A DNA stretch of 64,000 bases from Salinicoccus kekensis (GTDB lineage Bacteria; Bacillota; Bacilli; Staphylococcales; Salinicoccaceae). The DNA lies in the NCBI RefSeq assembly GCF_900220995.1, contig NZ_OBQF01000001.1, positions 558,001-622,000 of the forward strand, written 5' to 3'. Of this stretch, positions 55,832 to 63,752 are shown one piece after another. Position 1 is the first letter of the stretch. The number at the start of each line of letters is the position of its first letter. The notes under the pieces were generated by a model. It was not told the DNA's origin. It was given only the letters and a program-made list of their open reading frames with translations, and searched no databases. Position numbers and translations under genes: made by a program.

Positions 55832-57157
55832 ATGGATACAAAAATGAGTACGAAAAACGTTTTTATAGTAGGTTTCATGTTATTTGCAATGTTCTTTGGT
55901 GCAGGTAACTTAATATTCCCACCCGGCCTTGGCTTTGTAAGCGGGGATTTTTTCTGGCTTGCAATATTGGGCTTCGTCATCACAGGCGTCGGGCTGCCAT
56001 TGCTCGGTGTCATCGTGGGATCGATCTCTAAAGAAGGTTATAAAGAATCACTGAAAGCGATTCATCCGGCTTTTGCCATCGGGCTGCTCGTGGTCATTTA
56101 CTTGACGATCGGGCCATTCTTCGCCATACCGAGGACTGCAACGACGGCATATGAAATGAGCGTGATTCCTTTCCTGGATTCGCCGAGCGGGATTTCACTC
56201 CTGATATTTTCCCTGCTGTTCTTCATAGTCGTGTTTGCACTGAGCTGGAATCCCGGTTCCATTGCGGACAGCATTGGTAAAATACTTACACCATTACTGC
56301 TGATCTCAATTGCACTGCTGGTGATTACAGCGATTACAATGTACATAACCAACCCTGTCAATCCTGCCGGGGAAGGGTTCAATACCGAAGCACCATTCTC
56401 AGCAGGCTTTACAGAAGGGTACCTGACGATGGATGCAATCGCCGCAATCGCTTTCTCCGTCATCGTCCTGAATGCAATACGCGCCACCGGCGTCAAAAGC
56501 AGGAAAGCTCTGTTGTTCGGCACGATCAAGTCAGCTTCATTGGCAGCATTGCTGCTCGGTCTTGTGTACGTTTCCCTGGGCTGGCTCGGCAACAGGGTCG
56601 ACCTTTCAGGTACAGCACCCGATGAACAAAACCTTGGAACCTTCCTACTGACATATATATCAGCCGATGCATATGGCGGTTTCGGAGCGATTTTACTGGG
56701 TCTTATCGTATTGCTCGCATGTATCACTACGGGTGCCGGACTGATTGTAGCCGTTAGTGAATATTTCAACAGCATAGTCTCTAAAGTGCCTTACAGAGTT
56801 TTTGTAGTCCTTTTCACATTAATTTCATTCGGACTGGCAAACCAGGGGCTCGATCAGGTTATAACGACAAGTGTACCTGTATTGTCCATCATTTATCCGA
56901 TTGCCATGACATCCGTGTTATTACTGATCACCAGTTATTTTGTACCGACACCGCGCCTTGCGCTTCAGATACCGGTTGTGTTGGTCATCATAACCAGCAT
57001 ACTGGCGGTGGTCCACAGAAATGGCTGGGCTGAAATGTCATTTCTTGAAGCGCTGCCGCTGTTCAATGCATCGTTCGAATGGATTCCTCTTGTGATCATC
57101 GGTTATATCATTGGGTATTTGATCGGCATGAAGAAACCAAGAGTGAAGTATACTTGA
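55832..57157 (+). CDS. brnQ: Branched-chain amino acid transporter BrnQ (LIVCS family)
   Basis: Cation-coupled uptake of leucine, isoleucine and valine. The 441-residue protein has about twelve membrane helices and the family opening FIVGFMLFAMFFGAGNLIFP-PGLG followed by a GPFFAIPRTATTAYE block in helix 3-4. Strong GGGGG ribosome-binding site before ATG 55832. The gene stands alone between the VWA gene and a terminator. Staphylococci often carry several BrnQ paralogues; which one this equals cannot be told, though one lies near sucAB there too. Confidence 0.95.
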   Translation: MDTKMSTKNVFIVGFMLFAMFFGAGNLIFPPGLGFVSGDFFWLAILGFVITGVGLPLLGVIVGSISKEGYKESLKAIHPAFAIGLLVVIYLTIGPFFAIPRTATTAYEMSVIPFLDSPSGISLLIFSLLFFIVVFALSWNPGSIADSIGKILTPLLLISIALLVITAITMYITNPVNPAGEGFNTEAPFSAGFTEGYLTMDAIAAIAFSVIVLNAIRATGVKSRKALLFGTIKSASLAALLLGLVYVSLGWLGNRVDLSGTAPDEQNLGTFLLTYISADAYGGFGAILLGLIVLLACITTGAGLIVAVSEYFNSIVSKVPYRVFVVLFTLISFGLANQGLDQVITTSVPVLSIIYPIAMTSVLLLITSYFVPTPRLALQIPVVLVIITSILAVVHRNGWAEMSFLEALPLFNASFEWIPLVIIGYIIGYLIGMKKPRVKYT

Positions 57158-57168
57158 TGAAAATATTT

Positions 57169-57200
57169 AAAGCGACGCACAATGTGCGCCGCTTTTTTAT
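57169..57200 (+). terminator. Rho-independent terminator after brnQ
   Basis: AAAGCGACGCAC (57169-57180) pairs with GTGCGCCGCTTT (57184-57195) with one A-C mismatch and an AAT loop, followed by a T run. Confidence 0.9.
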
Positions 57201-57261
57201 TGCCTGTTATAAGTTTTTCATATCATCATAACACTATTACTTATGATTTATCCATGTTATA

Positions 57262-57276
57262 ATAAGATTATCTTAT
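57262..57276. promoter_or_regulatory. Inverted repeat just after the -10 of the AEC transporter gene
   Basis: ATAAGAT (57262-57268) and ATCTTAT (57270-57276) form a 15-base palindrome directly after a TATAAT at 57258-57263. Placement at the start site suggests an operator; the AT-rich context weakens this. Confidence 0.35.
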
Positions 57277-57300
57277 GATATAGAAAAGAGATGATTCGGG

Positions 57301-58224
57301 TTGAATTATATCATTCCCGTCTTCATGGACGTCATCGTCCCTATTTTAATACTTCTTGGGATTGGTCTTCTGCTTCAAAGGAAATTCCAGTTCAGGCTGA
57401 GACCGATCGCCAATCTCGTAACATATTGCTTCATGCCCGCTGCAGTCTTCATCAACATCTATCATGCAGAAATCAATTTCTCTTTAGTTGTGCAGCTCTT
57501 CCTTTATTTATCACTGTTCATCAGTATACTGATCATATTGAGCAATATATTGAGCCGTCTGTTGAACCTGGAAAACGGGGAAGCGACCGCCCTTAAAAAC
57601 AGCATCTCCCTGATGAACTCCGGAAACTACGGACTGCCGGTCAGCCAGCTGGTTTTCAGTTCGAACCCGCTCGGCGTTTCGGTGCAGATCATCGTACTTG
57701 TGGTCCAGAACCTCCTCACATTCACTTACGGGCTGTATAATTTGATTTCCGCTTCAAAGTCGATCATCGAGCTGCTGCGTGATCTGCTCAAACTGCCGAT
57801 CATACATGCACTCGCAATTGCGATTTTGTTTAAGATATTCGATGCACCGATACCAACTTTCCTGCTCGTACCGATTGAACAGCTCGCAGGCGGATTCGCC
57901 GCCCTTGCTCTGATCCTGCTCGGTGCACAGCTTGAAAGCATAAAAATCCGCACATTCCATAAAGTCATCCCCTGGAGCCTATTTGGACGTCTGGTCGTCG
58001 GACCTGTCGTAGCGCTGATTTTAATATTCACGATCGGTCTGGAAGGCGTCATCGCGCAATCACTGTTCATCGCCAGTGCTTTCCCAACATCGAGGAATAC
58101 AGCGACCCTTGCACTTGAGTACGATGTCGAACCGGAACTTCATGCCCAGATCGTCCTGTACAGCACATTGCTGAGCAGCATCACGGTGACGTTCGTCATT
58201 TTCCTTTCAATGCAGCTGTTCTAA
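57301..58224 (+). CDS. AEC-family transporter (auxin efflux carrier type)
   Basis: A 307-residue membrane protein with about ten helices in two halves, as usual for the AEC family, which includes malate and other organic-acid permeases. It opens YIIPVFMDVIVPILILLGIG and has ISLMNSGNYGLPVSQLVF, with the conserved asparagine-glycine-x-x-G-x-P, and late FIASAFPTSRNTATLALEY. TTG 57301 is the likely start; ATG 57325 is the alternative. Substrate unknown. It ends facing the minus-strand telA gene over a two-way terminator. Confidence 0.9.
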   Translation: MNYIIPVFMDVIVPILILLGIGLLLQRKFQFRLRPIANLVTYCFMPAAVFINIYHAEINFSLVVQLFLYLSLFISILIILSNILSRLLNLENGEATALKNSISLMNSGNYGLPVSQLVFSSNPLGVSVQIIVLVVQNLLTFTYGLYNLISASKSIIELLRDLLKLPIIHALAIAILFKIFDAPIPTFLLVPIEQLAGGFAALALILLGAQLESIKIRTFHKVIPWSLFGRLVVGPVVALILIFTIGLEGVIAQSLFIASAFPTSRNTATLALEYDVEPELHAQIVLYSTLLSSITVTFVIFLSMQLF

Positions 58225-58230
58225 GACAAT

Positions 58231-58270
58231 AAAAAACGGTGCGCCCGATTAGTGGGGTGCACCGTTTTTT
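58231..58270. terminator. Bidirectional terminator between the AEC and telA genes
   Basis: AAAAAACGGTGC (58231-58242) pairs perfectly with GCACCGTTTTTT (58259-58270), and inner G/C bases extend the stem. A's on one side and T's on the other serve both strands. Confidence 0.95.
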
Positions 58271-58272
58271 GG

Positions 58273-59466
58273 TTAGTACCTATGTTCTTCCTTCAGCTGC
58301 AGCAATCTCTTCTTCAGATCCTCTTCCATTTGAACGAGTTCCGTTTCCGCTTCTTTACGTTTCTGCGAACCCTCTGCCTGGATCTGGAGTGTCTCTTCGA
58401 TGGTGGTGACAAGGTTCTCCTGGGTCACTTTCAAGGTCTCTATATCCACGATGCCCCGCTCATTTTCACGCGCTGTACGCAGTGAATTCTGCTTCAGCAT
58501 CTCGGAGTTTTTAGTCAGCAGATCATTGGTGGTGTTGGTCACTGCCTGCTGTGCTTTCGATGCAGACTCCTGGCGGAGCAGGGTGAGTGCGATCGCCATC
58601 TGGTTTTTCCATAAAGGAATGCTTGTCAGTATGGAGCTCTGGATCTTTTCGGCGAGTGTCTGGTTGATGTTTTGTATCATCCTGATCTGAGGTGCCGACT
58701 GGAGGGTGATCTGTCTGGAAAGTTTCAAGTCATGGACCCTTTTTTCAAGACGGTTCAAATACTGCATCATATCATTGACGTCCTGGACATCCATCTGATT
58801 TCCGGATTCATCCGCCTTGGTCCTCAATGCAGGCAGCACTTCCGTTTCTATTTCTTCCTTCTTAAGCTCAGCCGCTGCGATATAGATGTTTATCGCGTCG
58901 AAATAATCTTTGTTCTGATCATATAAGTTATCAAGCAGGTGTACATCCTTGATCAGGACTTCTTTAGCGTGTTCCAGCTGTATGCTGATGCGGTCGACCT
59001 GCGAAGCGACGCTCTGATGCTTCGAAATCAGTTCGTTGACTGATTTTTTCATTCTGCCGAACAGACGGCTGACTATATTCTTTTTATCATTCGTCAGCTC
59101 ATCAGGATCGATTTCCTTCAGCTTCTTCATAAGGTTCTCAAGTGTATCGCCGATGGGCCCGACATCTTTCGACTGGACTTCATTCAACATCTGATGGGAG
59201 AACTTGGACAACGCCTGCTGGGCGTTGGAACCATAGGTGATCAGTGCGTCATTGTCGAGAGGCTCGATCTTTGATTTTATGTCTTTGATGCGCTTCATAT
59301 CTTCTTCGCTGAACTGTTCTTTGAAAGTCGTCAATACACTGCTTTCCCTCTCCCCGTCGGTTTCCGCCTTTTCCGGCTGCAGGGCAGGGTAGTCTGAAGT
59401 CGACGCCGTGCTGAACGGATCACTCAGAAGCTGATCCTTCAAATCATTATCATTTTTCTGATTCAT
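58273..59466 (-). CDS. telA: TelA-family toxic anion resistance protein (YaaN-like)
   Basis: A 397-residue soluble helical protein with long coiled-coil segments, matching the TelA/YaaN family named for tellurite and other anion tolerance. Typical residues are KDVGPIGDTLENLMKKLKEI-DPD, RLFGRMKKSVNELISKHQSV and KNQMAIALTLLRQESASKAQ. ATG 59466 has AGGAG in good spacing; ATG 59469 and GTG 59475 are alternatives. The start overlaps the end of xpaC, the usual partner. The molecular role of the family is unresolved, and resistance is only a family name here. Confidence 0.92.
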   Translation of the reverse strand: MNQKNDNDLKDQLLSDPFSTASTSDYPALQPEKAETDGERESSVLTTFKEQFSEEDMKRIKDIKSKIEPLDNDALITYGSNAQQALSKFSHQMLNEVQSKDVGPIGDTLENLMKKLKEIDPDELTNDKKNIVSRLFGRMKKSVNELISKHQSVASQVDRISIQLEHAKEVLIKDVHLLDNLYDQNKDYFDAINIYIAAAELKKEEIETEVLPALRTKADESGNQMDVQDVNDMMQYLNRLEKRVHDLKLSRQITLQSAPQIRMIQNINQTLAEKIQSSILTSIPLWKNQMAIALTLLRQESASKAQQAVTNTTNDLLTKNSEMLKQNSLRTARENERGIVDIETLKVTQENLVTTIEETLQIQAEGSQKRKEAETELVQMEEDLKKRLLQLKEEHRY

Positions 59467-60208
59467 CATTGTCACTCCTAAACACTTTTACTTTTTCCCG
59501 TTCCTGTTTGGGGATGCTGACCTTTTCCCGTTCCTGGTCCGGGATATTCACTTTTTGTTCATCCATTTTGTTCTCGAGCTGCATTTTTCTGCCGGAACGT
59601 TTCCTGTTCAAGCTGATGATATCCTTTTCGACTTCCAGTGACTGGTAAGCCGGCCGGTTCATATGTGAGAGATTGGACTGCAGCGTCCGCTTCAGCTCAA
59701 GCATGGACAATCTCGTCTCATGCAGCTTGATTTTTTCCTCCTTGGATTTCCCGGGCATCCTGTATAAGAACAAATACTGTTCGATGGTGTTCACCGCCGA
59801 GTCCAGATTGGAATGGAAAAATTGCTGTACATTGTAAAATACCTTTGGATTATCTTCGACGGTGGTGACGATGGATTTGACTATCCGGTTGATATCGAAG
59901 ATGAGCTTGGCATCTTTCAATGTACGTATATTGTAGTAGCTCTGCCTGAGACGGTTCATCTTTTCCTTTGCTTCTTTCAGTTGGGACTGTATATACTTAT
60001 ACTCACTTTTAGTCAGACCGTACTCCTTCAGCTGCCTGTTGAAACTGACAGACTGGGTGGGGAGGTAGGCTGCAAAAAATCCACCTGCACCGACCAGCAT
60101 GTCAAAGAACAGGTGAAAATCCAGAGCAAGCATTGATGTCAGGCCGGTCACGATTGAAGCCGGTATGGCGACTAAAGTTGCAGTCCAACGTGAAATGTTG
60201 AATTTCAT
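59450..60208 (-). CDS. xpaC: XpaC-family membrane protein, telA partner
   Basis: A 252-residue protein with an N-terminal membrane hairpin (about residues 8-50, containing ATLVAIPASIVTGLTSMLAL) and a long helical cytosolic part (LTKSEYKYIQSQLKEAKEKM). XpaC was named for hydrolysis of a chromogenic phosphate, but no phosphatase motif is present. The C-terminus contains two copies of a charged decapeptide, NIPDQEREKV and SIPKQEREKV, and a shorter third. It overlaps telA by 17 bases or more. The pair is typical of Bacillales. Confidence 0.9.
   Translation of the reverse strand: MKFNISRWTATLVAIPASIVTGLTSMLALDFHLFFDMLVGAGGFFAAYLPTQSVSFNRQLKEYGLTKSEYKYIQSQLKEAKEKMNRLRQSYYNIRTLKDAKLIFDINRIVKSIVTTVEDNPKVFYNVQQFFHSNLDSAVNTIEQYLFLYRMPGKSKEEKIKLHETRLSMLELKRTLQSNLSHMNRPAYQSLEVEKDIISLNRKRSGRKMQLENKMDEQKVNIPDQEREKVSIPKQEREKVKVFRSDNDESEK
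59491..59550 (-). repeat. Two-copy 30-bp tandem repeat in xpaC
   Basis: Bases 59491-59520 and 59521-59550 share TTTTCCCGTTCCTG and GGGAT at the same places and encode the charged decapeptide repeat at the XpaC C-terminus. Copy-number change would alter tail length without shifting frame. Confidence 0.8.
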
Positions 60209-60227
60209 ATGTTAACACCTGCAATCA

Positions 60228-60497
60228 TCATAAAGTTTTGAAGTCAGTGTATTTCTCTTCCGGTTCTACAGAATCCACTGTATACTCATCTATACGGGAT
60301 GCAGGCGCGGGACCGTTGATCACCTCATCGGTGAACCGTTCAAGAGAGGACACTTCTCCCTGGGCGAACACTTCGACATCCGCCGTCAAATTTTTGGCAT
60401 ATCCCTTTATCCCGTATTGATCGGCAATGGTTTTGGTGTGATATCTGAATCCCACACCCTGTACTCTTCCACTTAAAGTAATCAATCTAGCTTCCAT
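60228..60497 (-). CDS. acyP: Acylphosphatase
   Basis: Small hydrolase of acyl phosphates, 89 residues from ATG 60497, which has GAGGTGGG just upstream. The catalytic arginine lies in GRVQGVGFRYHT (Arg residue about 20), and the catalytic asparagine in GYAKNLTADVEVFAQG. The usual C-terminal GP-PASRIDE block is present. On the minus strand a TATAAT (plus-strand bases 60518-60523) lies 21 bases before the start and could be its promoter. It is separated from xpaC by 19 bases, so it may be the first gene of a three-gene operon. Confidence 0.93.
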   Translation of the reverse strand: MEARLITLSGRVQGVGFRYHTKTIADQYGIKGYAKNLTADVEVFAQGEVSSLERFTDEVINGPAPASRIDEYTVDSVEPEEKYTDFKTL

Positions 60498-60534
60498 GTT
60501 CCCACCTCTTATTAACAATTATAAAAGTTTCTGC

Positions 60535-60564
60535 TTGATATTGCTAATTATTCGCGTATATAAT
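60535..60564 (+). promoter_or_regulatory. Sigma-A promoter of the DUF1033 gene
   Basis: TTGATA (60535-60540) and a perfect TATAAT (60559-60564) lie 18 bases apart, 39 bases before the DUF1033 start. It is divergent from acyP. Confidence 0.75.
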
Positions 60565-60603
60565 ATGACTATTATCTCAATGACCCGGTTAGGAGTTTTA
60601 AAA

Positions 60604-60915
60604 ATGTATCAAGTGGCCGTTTTAAAAGCTGATTATGAAGGTTGGTGGCTATTTGAAGGATGGCAGGAGGATCTGATCGACATCAGGGATTTCGATTCCG
60701 AAGATGCCATGATCCGGTATTACAGACAGCTCGTGCAAGAAATGACCGCGGAATTTCATTCCTGTCAGAAAGGCAAGTATGGCCTCTGCGCTTTTTTCAA
60801 TGCATGTGAACTGGAATACTGTGAAGAGTGTGAAGAGGATCTGCAGATTTACTATACTCCGCTTTGCCTTAAAGACAGAGAATTCCTGGAAGTCCGGACA
60901 AATATGAATATTTAA
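60604..60915 (+). CDS. DUF1033 family protein
   Basis: A 103-residue acidic, cytosolic protein. ATG 60604 has TTAGGAG nine bases upstream; longer upstream frames run through the promoter. It begins MYQVAVLKADYEGWWLFEGW and contains four cysteines (QKGKYGLCAFFNACELEYC and EEC), some of which could bind metal. The family is common in Firmicutes and unstudied. It precedes cspA but a strong promoter separates them. No function is proposed. Confidence 0.83.
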   Translation: MYQVAVLKADYEGWWLFEGWQEDLIDIRDFDSEDAMIRYYRQLVQEMTAEFHSCQKGKYGLCAFFNACELEYCEECEEDLQIYYTPLCLKDREFLEVRTNMNI

Positions 60916-60926
60916 TGAATTTGTGT

Positions 60927-60956
60927 TTGCAAAAGTGTACTATCTTTAGTATACTT
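60927..60956 (+). promoter_or_regulatory. cspA promoter with an overlapping inverted repeat
   Basis: TTGCAA (60927-60932) and TATACT (60950-60955) lie 17 bases apart, a strong sigma-A promoter. AAGTGTACTA (60933-60942) and TAGTATACTT (60947-60956) form a 10-bp inverted repeat with one mismatch that fills the spacer and covers the -10, a typical position for a repressor site. The regulator is unknown. Confidence 0.65.
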
Positions 60957-60961
60957 TACAT

Positions 60962-61065
60962 ATCAATAAGCAATAGAAACATGTTTGAGAAAGACTAGAT
61001 TTTCTATTTTTTCAGGACTATGATTTTATTTGCTATTGTAATATAGTCTTTTGGAGGAACAATCA
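60962..61065 (+). promoter_or_regulatory. Long cspA 5' leader with competing base-pairings
   Basis: The predicted leader is about 100 bases. TAGTCTTT (61044-61051), immediately before the GGAGG ribosome-binding site, can pair with AAAGACTA (60990-60997). The overlapping ATAGTC (61043-61048) can instead pair with GACTAT (61016-61021). CAATAG (60971-60976) can pair with CTATTG (61033-61038), which crosses the first helix. Such mutually exclusive helices recall the temperature-sensing leaders of cold-shock genes. Confidence 0.5.
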
Positions 61066-61266
61066 ATGAAACAAGGTACAGTAAAATGGTTCAATGCAGA
61101 AAAAGGTTTTGGCTTTATCGAGATTGAAGGAGAAAACGACGTATTCGTTCACTTCTCAGCAATCAATCAAGAAGGCTACAAGTCTCTTGAAGAAGGTCAA
61201 TCAGTAGAATTCGAAGTAGTTGAAGGCGACCGCGGCCCACAAGCTGCAAACGTTGTTAAACTATAA
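61066..61266 (+). CDS. cspA: Cold shock protein, CspA family
   Basis: Single-stranded nucleic-acid chaperone, 66 residues. The OB-fold carries RNP1 as KGFGFIEI (about 14-21) and RNP2 as VFVHFSAI (about 28-35), and ends [17 protein letters not shown] precedes ATG 61066. Base use is AT-rich with few codons used repeatedly, as for a very highly expressed gene. It sits back-to-back with the lysA operon; in S. aureus cspA also lies next to the lysine genes. Confidence 0.97.
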   Translation: MKQGTVKWFNAEKGFGFIEIEGENDVFVHFSAINQEGYKSLEEGQSVEFEVVEGDRGPQAANVVKL

Positions 61267-61305
61267 TTAAAAAATTAGTCAACGATTGTCATAAATTGCC
61301 AATTG

Positions 61306-61338
61306 AACTCCGTCACTGATCGTGGCGGAGTTATTTAT
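61306..61338 (+). terminator. Rho-independent terminator of cspA
   Basis: AACTCCGTCAC (61306-61316) pairs with GTGGCGGAGTT (61322-61332) with one G-U pair and a TGATC loop; the tail is ATTTATT. Confidence 0.85.
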
Positions 61339-61339
61339 T

Positions 61340-61388
61340 GGAATAAAACCCCCGTTCATCTGCTCTTTGAGCCGATGAACGGGGGTTT
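61340..61388 (-). terminator. Rho-independent terminator of the lysA operon
   Basis: AAACCCCCGTTCATC (61346-61360) pairs perfectly with GATGAACGGGGGTTT (61374-61388) around a 13-base loop. On the minus strand it runs into TTTTATT. Confidence 0.93.
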
Positions 61389-61401
61389 CTATATTTCATC
61401 T

Positions 61402-62679
61402 TCAATCTTCCATAAGCACATCATTCTGTATGAGCTGATCGAGCGTCTGTCTTTTGATGACTTCCCTGACACCGTCGGATGTGATGAATACTACGGCAGG
61501 CTTCAGCATCTGATTATAGTTTGAAGCCATCGAATAATGATATGCACCTGTGGTTTTGACAGCCACAAGATCACCACGCCTGATATTCGCCGGCAGGGGT
61601 TTATTTTTGCCTATGATGTCACCGGACTCGCAGAGTTTGCCGACGACATTGACAGGAGTGCTATCCGCACCGTCAGGACGCTGCGTGACGGGTATGATAT
61701 CATATTCGGCCCCATAGAGCGGGGTGCGTATATGGTCGCTCATGCCGCCGTTTACGGAGACGTAGCGGCTGACGCCCGGTATATCCTTCACCGTGCCGAC
61801 TTCATATACCGTGATCGCCGCTTCAGCTGTTATCGAGCGGCCGGGTTCGATGATGACATGCGGTATGCTGAAGCCGTATTGTGATGTCATTTCTTTCAGC
61901 CGGGTGAAGATTTCATCGAAGCCTTCTTCCACAGGGAACCTGATGTCTTCATCCGTATAGCGCACACCGAAGCCGCCGCCCATATTGAGGATTTCAATCT
62001 CTATCTCATGGTCATTCAGCCAGTCGTATACGGCCGTCAGTGCATTGACGAACGGGGCCGGATCGGACAGCTGCGAACCGAGATGGTAATGGATACCTTT
62101 GAAATCGAGGTTTTCCGCCTTTTCAATCTCCTTCACAGCCTTCAGCGCCGTGCCGTCTGCAATGGACAGGCCGAATTTACTGTCGGTCTGTCCCGTCGAT
62201 ATGAACTCATGAGTATCCACATCGACACCCGGATTAACCCTGAGCAGGACATTCACAGGTGAATCTGCGATTTCATCCAGGAGGGTGATCTCGTCGAGTG
62301 AATCAATGATGAATAAAGTGACCCCCTGGGCGAGGGCGAATTCGAGCTCTTCAGGTGTTTTATTATTACCGTGGAACTTGATCCTGGACGGATCGATGCC
62401 TCCCCTGATGGCAGTATACAATTCCCCTGAGGAGACCACATCGATTTCCATATCCTCCTCTTTCAGCAGCTGTATCATCTGAAGGGAGGTGAAGGCCTTC
62501 GAAGCATAGGAGACCGAGTAATGCTCCACATGTGATGAAAGGACCGTGTGGTACCTTCTCATCATCCCCCTCATATGGGCTTCATCATAGATGATGAGTG
62601 GTGTACCGAAACGTTCGGCAATACTAGTGACATCCTGGCCGCCAAACTGCAGTTTATCATTATGGTATTCAAGACTCAT
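61402..62679 (-). CDS. lysA: Diaminopimelate decarboxylase
   Basis: PLP enzyme that makes L-lysine from meso-diaminopimelate. The 425-residue protein has the cofactor lysine Lys61 in SVSYASKAF, KFHGNNKTPEELEFAL, the glycine-rich phosphate site NMGGGFGVRYT, EPGRSITAEAAIT, and the C-terminal GKLCESGDIIGK with the active-site cysteine. AAGGAG precedes the ATG on the minus strand, 11 bases inside alr. As the last gene before the terminator it completes the lysine operon order seen in S. aureus. Confidence 0.97.
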   Translation of the reverse strand: MSLEYHNDKLQFGGQDVTSIAERFGTPLIIYDEAHMRGMMRRYHTVLSSHVEHYSVSYASKAFTSLQMIQLLKEEDMEIDVVSSGELYTAIRGGIDPSRIKFHGNNKTPEELEFALAQGVTLFIIDSLDEITLLDEIADSPVNVLLRVNPGVDVDTHEFISTGQTDSKFGLSIADGTALKAVKEIEKAENLDFKGIHYHLGSQLSDPAPFVNALTAVYDWLNDHEIEIEILNMGGGFGVRYTDEDIRFPVEEGFDEIFTRLKEMTSQYGFSIPHVIIEPGRSITAEAAITVYEVGTVKDIPGVSRYVSVNGGMSDHIRTPLYGAEYDIIPVTQRPDGADSTPVNVVGKLCESGDIIGKNKPLPANIRRGDLVAVKTTGAYHYSMASNYNQMLKPAVVFITSDGVREVIKRQTLDQLIQNDVLMED

Positions 62680-63742
62680 TTGTGATCTCCTTCGTTAAAG
62701 TATTATAGTTCAAGGTTGCGAGCTGTTCCGAATTTGCACCGACACCTTTGAATGTATATTCGTCCAGGCGCATTTCAGGGTGGTAAATATATACTCTGTC
62801 GCCGGTTGCAACTGCCTCATCCACCTCGACGAGCATATGGCTCATCATCAGACTGACGATGGGGTAGCGCCGCCCGTTGATCAGGCAGTCGTATTCCGCC
62901 CGTTTCCTGAGCACACCGTCGCCGTACCCGATGTCGACGATCGCAACTTTGGTCCTGCGTCCTGCGACAAAAGACCCGCCGTAGCCCATTGGCATATTCT
63001 CGTCCATATCCCTGATCTGTACCACCGAGGAATAAAGTTCAAAAGGCTGGACGAACATCTCATCATTCAAACCGGAGTAGGGCTTGGAGCCGTATAAGCC
63101 GATTCCGAGCCTTGTATGCGTATGTCCCGGCAGCAAGCCGTCACGGACGAAGCTTGCGGTATTCTGGGAATGTATATATTCCGGAGTGATGTCGAGCCTG
63201 TCAAATTCCGCCAGGAACCCGAGCCAGCTTTTCCGTTCTATTTCATAATTGCCGTCGAATTCATCCGCATAGCCGAAATGGCACCATAACCCCTCGAGGC
63301 AGAAACGTTCTGATTCATCCATTTGGGCCTGATGATGCAGCACCTGTTCAACTTCCCCGAAATTGTCAAAACCCGACCGGTTGAACAGGCCGGCGTATTC
63401 GATATGGATGCTGATGCCGGCAAGTTCCTCCCGGTACTTTTCATAATATGCAAGTGAGGGGAGGGTGATGCTCAGATCGAGCCTTCTCACACTGTCGAAT
63501 TCAGTGGTGGGATTGAGTAAAAACACCATCGAATCATCAGTCATTTTCCTGATCGCTTCCGCCTCTTTCAGGGATGTTGTCGCAAAAGCGCTGATGCCTG
63601 CTTCCAGGAACGCTTCCACCACAAGCTTGAGGCCGAAGTTGTAGGCATTGTTCTTAACGACAGCAATGGTCGGGATGCCATCCCGGACCCGGACTGCCTG
63701 TGAAACCAGTTGTTTTCTGTCTATAGTCAGTATTCCACTCAT
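62669..63742 (-). CDS. alr2: Alanine racemase-family protein (Alr2 type)
   Basis: Fold-type III PLP protein of 357 residues. The cofactor lysine is Lys30 in IAVVKNNAYNFG, and the second catalytic region reads KVAIVDIGYGDGVLRKRA. MMSHMLVEVDE and FKGVGANSEQLA lie near the C-terminus. The sequence style matches S. aureus Alr2 from the lysine operon rather than the housekeeping Alr. Its in vivo substrate is not clear; a racemase for alanine or a lysine-pathway amino acid is possible. GAGG precedes ATG; it overlaps lysA by 11 bases. Confidence 0.93.
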   Translation of the reverse strand: MSGILTIDRKQLVSQAVRVRDGIPTIAVVKNNAYNFGLKLVVEAFLEAGISAFATTSLKEAEAIRKMTDDSMVFLLNPTTEFDSVRRLDLSITLPSLAYYEKYREELAGISIHIEYAGLFNRSGFDNFGEVEQVLHHQAQMDESERFCLEGLWCHFGYADEFDGNYEIERKSWLGFLAEFDRLDITPEYIHSQNTASFVRDGLLPGHTHTRLGIGLYGSKPYSGLNDEMFVQPFELYSSVVQIRDMDENMPMGYGGSFVAGRRTKVAIVDIGYGDGVLRKRAEYDCLINGRRYPIVSLMMSHMLVEVDEAVATGDRVYIYHPEMRLDEYTFKGVGANSEQLATLNYNTLTKEITNES

Positions 63743-63752
63743 ATCTTTAACC

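Noticed and set aside
57291-57596. 101-residue plus-strand frame overlapping the AEC transporter start
   Set aside because: It is out of frame with a membrane protein of clear family pattern, and its His/Arg/Gln-rich composition is not protein-like.
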